DNA of 64,000 nucleotides from an uncultured Lachnospiraceae bacterium. GTDB taxonomy: Bacteria > Bacillota > Clostridia > Lachnospirales > Lachnospiraceae. Both the position numbers and the translations under genes were made by a program. Location of the stretch: NCBI GenBank assembly GCA_947630125.1, contig CANRGO010000004.1, positions 1 to 64,000 of the forward strand, given 5' to 3'. The notes under the pieces are model-generated. The model saw nothing but the letters and a program-made list of their open reading frames with translations, was not told where the DNA came from and ran no database searches. Shown here one piece after another: positions 17,673 through 30,862 of the stretch (its first letter is position 1; each line of letters opens with the position of its first letter).

Positions 17673-18845
17673 TTAGCATACATATTTCCTTTCCAGATTT
17701 TCTAAAAGTTGCTGATATTTTTTTTGTACCCCTGCAGTGGTTGCTTCTTTTTCAAATTGGAAGGTATCCAAATTCACCTGTTTTAATATTTCAGGCTGTA
17801 AATGGTTTTTTGCAAACTGATAGATTAATTGGTCTTCTTTTTCTATGTGTCTGGTTAAGTGTTTTACGTAACCGATGGCACTGGCAATGATATCCAGTTT
17901 AGCTTCTTCTCTTCCATCCTTCAATTGCTGTAGGGCTTCTTTTAAGTCACTCATAAAGAGTCTTCCCCACTCATGTTCTACTAACATTCCGTGGGTAATC
18001 AGGTTGCTTCCCATTTTCCCAAGATGTTTCACCATTTCATCAAAAAGAATTTTTTCTTCCTTCCCATGATGATGATCATCTGCATAGAACTTAATAAAAT
18101 CAATCATTTCATAAAAATCTTCATATACCACATCTGCCCCTTGCAAGAGTTGATAGCATGCATTCCTTACAACCTGCAACATACGAAGGATGTTTTGATG
18201 TTCTTCCATCATTAGCTCTACACTATCAATGGAATCTAACTGTCGAATTTCATAAGTTGCATCCTCTTCTCTCTTCAGTTCATAAGGAAGAGAAGCTATA
18301 AGTCCCTGCAAAAAGGAATCACGTAATGTATAATACAGATTGATGTCACCACCAGCCTGCTTCCAATAATCCCCATGGACGCAAACTCTACGCTTCCAGA
18401 GGATTCTATTCTCAGTTTGTTCCATCACTTCCAACGCGTGATCACAAGGCATTCCATCCAACATGGTATCCTGAATAAGTTTCCATAGGTCCGCTAAGGA
18501 AGACGGATTATTTTGTTTACTCTGCTTTTTCCCTTGTTCATAAAAAACAGACTGAATAGCTTCTAAGGAAAGAAGCTGCTCTTTTTGTATCTGGGTAATC
18601 AACGTTGCTAGTTTATGCTCTACCTGAATCACATGTTTTTGCAGCCATCCATGGATATTTGTAGTATCAATGATCGATTCTAAATCTCCAACCGGGAAAA
18701 CGCCAAATTGCTGATTCAAACTGCCCGCCCAGTCTCTATCTGTCTGTTGTTTTGTTGCCAGTTCTATTATTTCTTCTATTATTTCATTCTGTAATGTAAT
18801 CTTGCCAAAAAGCCATGTATGGATTGGTCCTAAAAATGCGCTCAT
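17673..18845 (-). CDS. hemerythrin-domain protein
   Basis: EEHQNIL...YADDHHHGKEEKILFDEM...HTRH-type HLTRHIEKEDQLIY. Confidence 0.75.
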   Translation of the reverse strand: MSAFLGPIHTWLFGKITLQNEIIEEIIELATKQQTDRDWAGSLNQQFGVFPVGDLESIIDTTNIHGWLQKHVIQVEHKLATLITQIQKEQLLSLEAIQSVFYEQGKKQSKQNNPSSLADLWKLIQDTMLDGMPCDHALEVMEQTENRILWKRRVCVHGDYWKQAGGDINLYYTLRDSFLQGLIASLPYELKREEDATYEIRQLDSIDSVELMMEEHQNILRMLQVVRNACYQLLQGADVVYEDFYEMIDFIKFYADDHHHGKEEKILFDEMVKHLGKMGSNLITHGMLVEHEWGRLFMSDLKEALQQLKDGREEAKLDIIASAIGYVKHLTRHIEKEDQLIYQFAKNHLQPEILKQVNLDTFQFEKEATTAGVQKKYQQLLENLERKYVC

Positions 18846-18977
18846 AGTATCCTCTTTTCTTGAAACTGTTTGTTGTGTCTACTTTAGTATAACGGGGTCA
18901 AAAAAATTATGTGTTGCTCTGGCTACATATTTCAGCAACTTGGAACACTTAGTCAAAGCAGGATAACATGCAGACAG

Positions 18978-19006
18978 TTGACAGGATTTTTGATGTTCTA
19001 TATAAT
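18978..19006 (+). promoter_or_regulatory. perfect sigmaA consensus promoter
   Basis: TTGACA (18978-18983), 17-nt spacer, TATAAT (19001-19006). Confidence 0.8.
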
Positions 19007-19017
19007 GACTTTAGACA

Positions 19018-19047
19018 AAGGTGCCTAAAAAAGGGCACCTTTTTTTA
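19018..19047 (+). terminator. intrinsic terminator immediately downstream of the promoter
   Basis: AGGTGCC-TAAAAAAG-GGCACCT followed by T tract. Confidence 0.8.
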
Positions 19048-19063
19048 TAGAAAGGAATCTGAA

Positions 19064-19963
19064 ATGATAGAAACTATAACCCCAGAAGTATACCAGCATG
19101 TATTGAATCAGCAGGAGTTAACCGTTCATTATCAACCAATTGTAAGCATTAGCAAGCGAAGTATGATTGGTTATGAATCATTACTGAGAGCTTACTACCA
19201 TGATAATCTGATTCCACCAGATTTACTTTTTTTATATGCTTCCGAAACAGATAGTGTTCACACTTTGGATTCTATTTGCCAGAAAATGGCCCTCCTGAAA
19301 TATCGGGAAGGATATCATAATCAATTGCTATTTATCAATATTGAAACAAGTTTAATTGAATATTATCTGAATCACGCCACCCTCATCATCAATACCATCG
19401 ATACCTTACAGATACCCAGAGGGAAAATTGTAATCGAAATTAATGAAAAGCGTGCTGGAAGCTGAAGCCGAAGTGATAACCTGTGTAGGTTGTGGTGTTG
19501 ACTGGTTTCAGGGATATTTTTTCTCTAAGGCCATGGATTCAGGCCTTATTCATACCCTTGATTTTCAGGAGAAATGTCGCATGATTGCTGTGAAATATCA
19601 AGGGAAGGCAGTCAATGAGATGATTGAACATCAATCCCTGGTAAAGAGAAGAAAAGAATTGTTTGATGATTTGATTTCTTTGATAGAACACGCTGCATAT
19701 TCTGAAAATCTGATGCAGGAAGAAGAATTCATCCTGATTCCAAGTTTCGCAATCAGGAAATGTTTACACCTATGAAGCAGGGCGATTCCCATATCTCCAA
19801 GCCATTTTACATTTACGCCCTCCATAATCCTAAAAAAACCTATGTCAGTGTCAAGTATATTTCTCTGGCTACGGGCAACTACTGTCAAACCATATCCCGC
19901 TTTTTATCTCTGCCCAACCAAAGAGAGCTTGTTCTTTGCGCGGACTTTATTATGAATGCATAA
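19064..19963 (+). pseudogene. EAL-domain c-di-GMP phosphodiesterase remnant
   Basis: Three fragments: LTVHYQPIVSISKRSMIGYESLLR...KIVIEINEKR; EAEVITCVGCGVDWFQGYFFSKA; SHISKPFYIYALHNPKKTYVSVKYISLATGNYCQTIS; central EAL segment missing and frames broken. Confidence 0.8.
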
Positions 19964-19989
19964 CAGCGGCCAGATTTCTCTGACCGCTG
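19964..19989. terminator. hairpin terminator
   Basis: CAGCGGCCAGA / TCTGACCGCTG, T-rich flank. Confidence 0.6.
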
Positions 19990-20009
19990 TTTTACTTGTT
20001 TTTATAAGT

Positions 20010-20720
20010 TTATGCTAATTCCAAAGCCACTTCCATCATCTGGTGGAAGCCAATTTGTCTCTCTTCTGCAGATAATTCTTCTCCTGTATAGATATGATCG
20101 GAGATGGTTAAAAGGCACAAAGCATTTTTACCGGCTTTTGCTGCATTCATATAAAGTGCTGCCGCTTCCATTTCTACAGCTAACACACCCATGCTTTTCC
20201 ATAGGTTGCTTGCATCCTTATTGGCATTATAGAATACATCACTGGATACTACATTTCCAACGGTAACAGGGATGTTACGTTGTTTAGCTGCGTCCACCGC
20301 TTTCTGTAAAAGTTCATAACTTGCGATCGGTGCATAGGTTCCTGGCAACTGGTATTGACTTGCGAAGTTGGAATCTGTACAAGCTCCCATAGCTACTACC
20401 AAATCTTTTACTTTTAATTTATCACTAAAAGCTCCAGCTGATCCGATACGAATAATATTTTCTACTCCGTAAAAATGATATAATTCATATGAGTAAATTC
20501 CGATTGAAGGCATTCCCATACCGCCTCCCATAACAGAAATCTCTTTTCCTTTGTAAGTTCCGGTATAGCCAAACATATTACGAACTTTATTAAAACAAAC
20601 TACATTTTCCAGATATGTCTCTGCAACAAATTTTGCTCTAAGTGGATCTCCTGGCATTAGTACAGTCTTTGCAATCTGTCCTTCTTTTGCTTCATTATGA
20701 GCTGTTGGTATCATTCCCAT
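20010..20720 (-). CDS. deoD: purine-nucleoside phosphorylase (DeoD-type)
   Basis: [11 protein letters not shown]...[19 protein letters not shown]...RIGSAGAF...[10 protein letters not shown]; start has SD AAAAGGAG. Confidence 0.92.
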   Translation of the reverse strand: MGMIPTAHNEAKEGQIAKTVLMPGDPLRAKFVAETYLENVVCFNKVRNMFGYTGTYKGKEISVMGGGMGMPSIGIYSYELYHFYGVENIIRIGSAGAFSDKLKVKDLVVAMGACTDSNFASQYQLPGTYAPIASYELLQKAVDAAKQRNIPVTVGNVVSSDVFYNANKDASNLWKSMGVLAVEMEAAALYMNAAKAGKNALCLLTISDHIYTGEELSAEERQIGFHQMMEVALELA

Positions 20721-20743
20721 TGTTAATCTCCTTTTCAAATTAG

Positions 20744-20767
20744 ATACTGGTTACATAGTAACAGTAT
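20744..20767. promoter_or_regulatory. inverted repeat upstream of deoD
   Basis: ATACTGgTTAC-ATA-GTAACAGTAT. Confidence 0.4.
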
Positions 20768-20788
20768 ATCATTTTTTTTTGGAAATTC

Positions 20789-22822
20789 CTATTGAAAATG
20801 TTCATCAATATAGGTAATCATTGGCTGTATATAGTCGGCTCTTTTCTCCAGGAAATCATAGATGCATTGATAGCTGGAATAACCACCTGAAATAGCCTCC
20901 TCCTTACTTCCAACTCCTGGATAACGAAGGAAAAACTGATCGTACAAAGGAGCATAGACATCACGAAACTGTGTTAAAACCTGCTGTGCATATTCTTTTT
21001 CAAAAATTCCTTCACTAAGACCCGACAAGGTTTCCTTATAGTCCTCTCGGAAATTTTCATTGGTCATTAAGTAGGCAAAAATCAGAACTGCAGGATTATT
21101 GGTATCCATATCCAGCATTCCAGCTGGTTTATAGTTGTCCTCTTTAATGGTATTGGCATTTGCTTCACCAGCTCCCATAACTCCACCAAAATCCAAATCA
21201 TAAAAGCAAAAACGCCATTTGTTATCCCCATAGGGATTTCCTTCTTCAGCCTCGATTGTTCTCCAAAGAGACCAATTCTTTCCAGGCCAGTCCCATTTGT
21301 TATTGAACCAAATCTGAGCTGCAAAATAGTCTCTGGCAGATTCTACATCCACCAACTGTGCAAAGGCCAGATAGTCTTCTTCAGCTTCCAGATTTTTATG
21401 AGTCTGGAAAAAATTCAATAAATCTTCAAAATAGTAGCTTTCATTGGTTTCTCCTTCTGGTAAATCTCCAATATCCAGCTTATACCCAAGACTTAAGGCT
21501 TCCGCATCCCCTTTATATAAGACCACATGATCCTTATTTACTCCATGACTGTCTTCAAAATAATCATCGCTATAATCTTCCTGCAGTACATATAAGCCCC
21601 AGTATTCCCCATTTACATATAGAATACAGGGTCTTGATGTTAAGGTTTCACAGGCAAGGTCTTTCACAAGCGTCTGCCAGTAGGTATCATTATACTTGGC
21701 TGTTAGGGCTGTGTTTCCACCTGCTCTTAAGGTCAGTGTTTTAAATTTATCCATGATCTGTCCCTGGTCATCTCTCAGACTTTCTCCAAACACTGCATAG
21801 TTAAAATTCTTTTTACCGTAATCACTTCTTGCATACAGGCGCAGTCCTTTTTGCAAATCAGATCTGGAGTAATTCCCCTGTACACGGATTCCACAGGCTT
21901 GAGCAAGCACCTGCTCTGCCCTCTCTTGATTTGCTTCAAACAGTTCCAGATAGATTTCTTTCTCCCAGTCCCTGCCTTTTTGCTTGTAATTAGCATTCAA
22001 TGCTCTGGATATTTCTGCATCCAGCTTCTCATTAAAGTTTAATTTTTTCATCAACTCATTTTGATAATGGGCACCTTTTACATAGATACCAGTGTCATAA
22101 TCAAAGAGGTCTTCGTAGTTGATACTAAGAGATAACACTGCAAGATCTTCTCCTGCTGCCTGACAGCTTTCTTTGATACCCTGAATGTGTTCTTCCATGG
22201 TTCCTAAAAAGAAACTTGCGGTGTTTGTTTCCGAGTAGCTATCCTTTTTATCAAGGGCAACTGCTCTGACAACGGTAATCTGATCCACATCTTCTGGGTT
22301 TGGAGCCTGTAAGGTACCAACAAATCCATCTTTTGTCTGATTTAACTCCACATGAGCTGCATCAAAATAAAAAGGATCTATTTGAGACATAAGTGGCACC
22401 TGATCAATCTGTTTCGTAATCGTGATAGGCTCTTTATACTCTTGTCTGCTGGTACTAAACAAAGGATCGCTACCATCTAAGGTATAGTAAATGGTTTTTG
22501 CTCCCTCACAACGTATCTCCAGTTGAAAGTCCTCTGGATAAAATCCACTTTCCTTTGAGAAGGCAAGTTCTAACTTATTCTTTTCCTGACTTTGCAGGGT
22601 TTCTTTTAGCTCTTTGTCATAATTCACAAAAAAAGGATTTTTACCTTCCTTTTCCGATGCTTGAACCTCTGTACTTACTTCCTGACTCTGTACATCCGAA
22701 TTTTCTTCTACTTTTTCAGTCTGACTACTACAAGCACTTAGAAGTAATAGGAAAAGAAGCAAGCTTACAGTTCGTCTCCACTGCTTTCTTTTATTTTTTA
22801 TTTCTGTCTGATTTCTACTCAT
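20789..22822 (-). CDS. CotH kinase family lipoprotein with chitobiase/FN3-like N-terminal region
   Basis: Lipobox LLLLLSACSS; IYYTLDGSDP; LRAGGN...YVNGEYWGLYVLQEDY...FYDLDFGG. Confidence 0.85.
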   Translation of the reverse strand: MSRNQTEIKNKRKQWRRTVSLLLFLLLLSACSSQTEKVEENSDVQSQEVSTEVQASEKEGKNPFFVNYDKELKETLQSQEKNKLELAFSKESGFYPEDFQLEIRCEGAKTIYYTLDGSDPLFSTSRQEYKEPITITKQIDQVPLMSQIDPFYFDAAHVELNQTKDGFVGTLQAPNPEDVDQITVVRAVALDKKDSYSETNTASFFLGTMEEHIQGIKESCQAAGEDLAVLSLSINYEDLFDYDTGIYVKGAHYQNELMKKLNFNEKLDAEISRALNANYKQKGRDWEKEIYLELFEANQERAEQVLAQACGIRVQGNYSRSDLQKGLRLYARSDYGKKNFNYAVFGESLRDDQGQIMDKFKTLTLRAGGNTALTAKYNDTYWQTLVKDLACETLTSRPCILYVNGEYWGLYVLQEDYSDDYFEDSHGVNKDHVVLYKGDAEALSLGYKLDIGDLPEGETNESYYFEDLLNFFQTHKNLEAEEDYLAFAQLVDVESARDYFAAQIWFNNKWDWPGKNWSLWRTIEAEEGNPYGDNKWRFCFYDLDFGGVMGAGEANANTIKEDNYKPAGMLDMDTNNPAVLIFAYLMTNENFREDYKETLSGLSEGIFEKEYAQQVLTQFRDVYAPLYDQFFLRYPGVGSKEEAISGGYSSYQCIYDFLEKRADYIQPMITYIDEHFQ

Positions 22823-22853
22823 TCTTTTGATACCCCCATTTTCTAATAAAAAT

Positions 22854-22898
22854 AACCGTCCTGCCTTTTGTTGTATGGTAACAGAAGGCAGGACGGTT
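22854..22898 (-). terminator. terminator of the lacZ operon
   Basis: AACCGTCCTGCCTT / AAGGCAGGACGGTT long stem. Confidence 0.7.
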
Positions 22899-22957
22899 TA
22901 CTACAGGGTTAATTACTCATTTGTTATGACATATTTTGAGATTTACTTGTTCCAATA

Positions 22958-26846
<3,889 letters not shown>

Positions 26847-27734
26847 TTATTTGCCCTCCTTTTTTTCTTTATCGCGAAACAGCCAGTTGATAATTAAAAT
26901 AATAGCAATGCATTGTAATACCAAAATACTTGCAGATGCCATACCATACCCATAACGAAACTCACGGAAGGCTGCTTTGTACATTAAGTAGGTCAATGTA
27001 TGGGTGGCATTTCCAGGTCCACCTTTGGTCATAATAAACATTTCCGTAAATGCTTTCACACCACCTGTTAAGGATATGGTGAGACAGATTTTATAGGTTT
27101 CTTTTAAAAGAGGAATGGTAACTTTTCTATGTGCCATAAAAGAGGAAGCTCCGTCGATTTTCGCTGCCTCGTAATAGTCGTTTGGAATGGCTTTGATCCC
27201 TGCCATCATCAATGCAAACTGATAACCCATCCATTGCCATGCGTTTACAAATGCAATTACGTAAATGGCATGATTTCGGTCAGAGAGCCAATTTTGCTGA
27301 TAGTCTAAGCCTACTGCTTTAAAAAGCTGGTTTAAAAGTCCTGAGTCTGAATTTAAGATTGCCAGCCATAGCTGACAAACAACGGTTACCGATAATACCA
27401 CTGGGATAAAATAGGATACACGTAAAATATTTCGTCCTTTTGTTCGCTTGTCACTTACCACAAGAGAAAATACAGTGGCTAGTGTAATCTGAAAAATTGT
27501 TATAAACAGAGAAAAAATCAATGCATTTTTATTTGAAAGTTTAAATACGGTGTCTTTGAATAATTTCACATAATTCTCAAAACCAATAAAAGTACCACTT
27601 CCCAGTCCATTCCAATCATAAAAGCTTTTAACAAACACCTGAGTGATTGGGTAAAATACCATGACTGAAAATACCAGGAGTGCTGGTAAAGTAAAGAAAA
27701 AAATAGCCAGTTTATTTGAATAGAATTTTTTCAC
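26847..27734 (-). CDS. carbohydrate ABC transporter permease (MalF-like)
   Basis: YEAAKIDGASSFMAHRKVTIPLLKET EAA motif. Confidence 0.92.
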   Translation of the reverse strand: MKKFYSNKLAIFFFTLPALLVFSVMVFYPITQVFVKSFYDWNGLGSGTFIGFENYVKLFKDTVFKLSNKNALIFSLFITIFQITLATVFSLVVSDKRTKGRNILRVSYFIPVVLSVTVVCQLWLAILNSDSGLLNQLFKAVGLDYQQNWLSDRNHAIYVIAFVNAWQWMGYQFALMMAGIKAIPNDYYEAAKIDGASSFMAHRKVTIPLLKETYKICLTISLTGGVKAFTEMFIMTKGGPGNATHTLTYLMYKAAFREFRYGYGMASASILVLQCIAIILIINWLFRDKEKKEGK

Positions 27735-27766
27735 GGAACGCTCACTCCTTATCTTTTGGTTAAAAA

Positions 27767-27806
27767 AGCCGCCATACGAAGGGCTACCCTTTTTTGTATG
27801 GCGGCT
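27767..27806 (-). terminator. intraoperonic hairpin between SBP and permease genes
   Basis: AGCCGCCATAC / GTATGGCGGCT followed by TTTTTT on the minus strand. Confidence 0.7.
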
Positions 27807-27812
27807 GCATTA

Positions 27813-29183
27813 TTACTGTGCCAGAGAATTACCAAGTTCGGTAATAAATTCTTCTGCTGTATAATCTTTTACCAACATATATTTGGTCTGATCTTCCAAT
27901 GTTGTTTTAAAGGTTCCATTGGTTAAATGCCAGTCAAATTTGGTAATGCTTGTGATTTCTGGTAAAATACTCTGTAATTTTTCCATCATAGCTGGGAATT
28001 CTGTTTCAGGTTCTGCGTCCACATCAAGTGCTACAAGTGGAGTTCCTCTGTACATTACTTTTGCTTCACAATATTTTTCAGAAATAAATGCTGCAACTTC
28101 TGCTGCAAGTGTTGCATGTTCTGAATTAGGATTTACTGCATAACCAGCTGCTGCTCCGCCGCCTGACCATACTGCTTTACCTGCTTCATAGCTAGCTGCA
28201 TCATAAGAAGGATAGTACATCCAGTCAACATTTTCTCCAAGGGTTGCAGTAGCGTCTGTCATAAACCATTGACCATTTAAGAACATTGCTGCTTCACCAT
28301 TTAAGAACATCGCAGATGCCTGATCATAATTGGAAGTGGTTGCACTTTCCTGGAATAAGCCTGCGTTAACAAGTGTATGCATCATTTCTGCTGCTTTTAC
28401 ATATGCTTCTTCGTCTGCAGTTCCTTTTCCATCATCTAATTTTGCGATACCGCCTGCATCCCATCTGGTTGCAAGAACATCATACATAGCTGCTGTAATC
28501 CAGCCTTCTGCTCCAAAGATTGCCATAGGAACGATGTCGTTTGCTTTGAAGGTTTCTGCTGCTGCAAGTAATTCATCGTAAGTTGTAGGAACAGCTACAC
28601 CGTATTGTTCAAAAATAGCTTTGTTATAGTACCAAACTACATATTCATTTCCAGCATATGGGAATGCGTAAATGTTTCCATCTTCGTTATAAAGAATGTT
28701 TTTTGCACTTTCAAATACTTTGTCTTCAAATCCTGTACTTTTTGCAACGTCGTTTAATGCCATAATGTTACCGGATTCTTTAAAGTTTTCAATCTGTGCA
28801 AGCGCAACCTGGAAAATATCAGGTAAGTTTCCTGTTGCTGCATAAGTCATTAATTTCTGTCCATCATCCTGAGCCTGAACTTCAAGTTCCAATTTTACAT
28901 TAGGATATGCAATTGCTAATTGTTCTACTGCATAATCATAAGGAACTTTTGTGTCATCATCTGAATACTGAGCATAAATACGAAGTGTTGCTTCTTCTAA
29001 GGATAACACGCCTTCTGGAAGAGCTTCTTCTGTTTCTGCTGAATCTGTAGTTGTTTCTGTGGTTGTTTCCGTGGTTGTTTCTGTGGTTTCAGCTGTGGTT
29101 GTTTCTTCTGTCTTGTTGGAACATCCAACCAAAAGTGACATGGTAAGAACCAGACTTAAGCCTAAAGCTAAAAATCGTTTCAT
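27813..29183 (-). CDS. carbohydrate ABC transporter substrate-binding lipoprotein
   Basis: MKRFLALGLSLVLTMSLLVGCSN; SD AAAGGGAGG upstream of 29183. Confidence 0.92.
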   Translation of the reverse strand: MKRFLALGLSLVLTMSLLVGCSNKTEETTTAETTETTTETTTETTTDSAETEEALPEGVLSLEEATLRIYAQYSDDDTKVPYDYAVEQLAIAYPNVKLELEVQAQDDGQKLMTYAATGNLPDIFQVALAQIENFKESGNIMALNDVAKSTGFEDKVFESAKNILYNEDGNIYAFPYAGNEYVVWYYNKAIFEQYGVAVPTTYDELLAAAETFKANDIVPMAIFGAEGWITAAMYDVLATRWDAGGIAKLDDGKGTADEEAYVKAAEMMHTLVNAGLFQESATTSNYDQASAMFLNGEAAMFLNGQWFMTDATATLGENVDWMYYPSYDAASYEAGKAVWSGGGAAAGYAVNPNSEHATLAAEVAAFISEKYCEAKVMYRGTPLVALDVDAEPETEFPAMMEKLQSILPEITSITKFDWHLTNGTFKTTLEDQTKYMLVKDYTAEEFITELGNSLAQ

Positions 29184-29299
29184 TTGTAATACCTCCCTTT
29201 GTTTACACATTTGCTTTATTGCATCTGTTAAGGAAAGTATAGAATTTTCCAATTTGAATTACTACGAAATATCCAAAACAGATTGGTAAATTTCAAAAT

Positions 29300-30862
29300 T
29301 TATTGTCTATTAATGATATCACTTGGTAGATATCCAAAGTACTTTTTAAAACATTTGCTGAAATAACTAGTGTCATTGTAACCAACTTTCGTTGATATGT
29401 ATGCTAATTTACTATTTTCCGTTAAAATCATCTCTTTTGCCTTTTCCATACGGCATTTTGTTATATAATCACTGATCGTCATTTGAAATTCGTCTTTAAA
29501 CATTCTTCGAAGGTAAGTTTGATTTACAAACAGACTCCTGGATATCATATCAATGGTCAGATCTGGATTGGAATAAGTTTCATCCACATAAGTCTTTGCC
29601 TGTTTTGCAATCTGAGCCCATTTAGAATCCATATGTTCTAACTGATACTGCATAGCCAAATCATAAGCATCCAAAATAATCCCTCGTTTTTCCTGATAAC
29701 TTCCCACTGCATTTAATAAAGAAAGCGGATGAAAATCCTGGCCAAAAACCGCTTCCATACTACGTCCCTTTTTAGCAAGATAAGAAAAGAGAACACTAAA
29801 AAGACTCATGTAAATCATGGAAGAAAATTCTGGATTCTCATATTCTTTGATCCGGTCCAGCTCCTGATTCATAATTTGTTTTAACTTGTCCACTAAAAAT
29901 CCATCCAGGCAGTGGTTGATTTCTTCTAGTAAATCATAGGAATAAAATTCTCTGATTTGAAAATTTTTCATTTTTTTAAAATCAAAAATGCGTGTGGATG
30001 TTTCCTGATACGCACCAGCAAGGGCTTGTATCGATTCCAGATAAGCCCGCTTCAAATCTTTTTCTGCGAAACAATAATCGCTGATTCCAACCAATACCTG
30101 AAACCCGATATGTTCCTTTGCCAAATTTATCACATCCTCAAACTCATAACTTTCATATTCCTTCATGGCATCTTCGGTTGCAAAATTTAGTATACAGACG
30201 ATATTTCCTTCATAATCCTGGAAAATATGCCACTCCCCATGAATTTCTATCATATCTTCCAGCAAGGAAGATAAAATCTCTTTCCAATTCATAATTTCTT
30301 CAGGAGAAATGGTATTTTCATAAAGGTTGGCACGTATGGTAATCACTAGAAAAAAAGGATGCAAAAAAAGTTCTGCCTGTTGTACTAACTGTTGCTCCAA
30401 GGTTGCTGATGCATAGATGGCATTTCGTAAGAGCTGAACTTTTCGCTCATTCATCAGTTGGTCTTTTTCATTTTCGCTTTCCAGAAGAGCGCTGATATTA
30501 TCTTGTAATTTGAGCAGGGTGATTATTAACTCTTCTTTTTCAAAGGGTTTTACAATATAGTCTCTTACCCCTAGTTTCAGAGCTTTTCTGGCATACTCAA
30601 ATTCACTGTTTCCGGTAATCAGAATAATGGAAAGGTCTGGATTAATGGCTAGTAGTTTTTCAGATAGCTGAATTCCATCCATGTAGGGCATTTTGATATC
30701 CGTCAGAACAATGTCTGGCTGATGAAGTTCATATAATTCCAAGGCTTCCTTCCCATCTTTTGCCTCACAGCAGGCTTCAAAGCCATAGGCATTCCAGTCA
30801 ATAAAATTACGCAGATATTCACGGTCAACCGGCATATCGTCTACAATCATTATTTTTATCAT
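29300..30862 (-). CDS. YesN-type response regulator with AraC HTH
   Basis: MIKIMIVDDMPVDREYLRNFI; C-terminal VGYNDTSYFSKCFKKYFGYLPSDI. Confidence 0.92.
   Translation of the reverse strand: MIKIMIVDDMPVDREYLRNFIDWNAYGFEACCEAKDGKEALELYELHQPDIVLTDIKMPYMDGIQLSEKLLAINPDLSIILITGNSEFEYARKALKLGVRDYIVKPFEKEELIITLLKLQDNISALLESENEKDQLMNERKVQLLRNAIYASATLEQQLVQQAELFLHPFFLVITIRANLYENTISPEEIMNWKEILSSLLEDMIEIHGEWHIFQDYEGNIVCILNFATEDAMKEYESYEFEDVINLAKEHIGFQVLVGISDYCFAEKDLKRAYLESIQALAGAYQETSTRIFDFKKMKNFQIREFYSYDLLEEINHCLDGFLVDKLKQIMNQELDRIKEYENPEFSSMIYMSLFSVLFSYLAKKGRSMEAVFGQDFHPLSLLNAVGSYQEKRGIILDAYDLAMQYQLEHMDSKWAQIAKQAKTYVDETYSNPDLTIDMISRSLFVNQTYLRRMFKDEFQMTISDYITKCRMEKAKEMILTENSKLAYISTKVGYNDTSYFSKCFKKYFGYLPSDIINRQ

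Noticed and set aside
17670-17675. Convergent genes with abutting stop codons as a special regulatory device
   Set aside because: TAG and TTA touch at 17672/17673 with no hairpin; tight packing is common and gives no further signal
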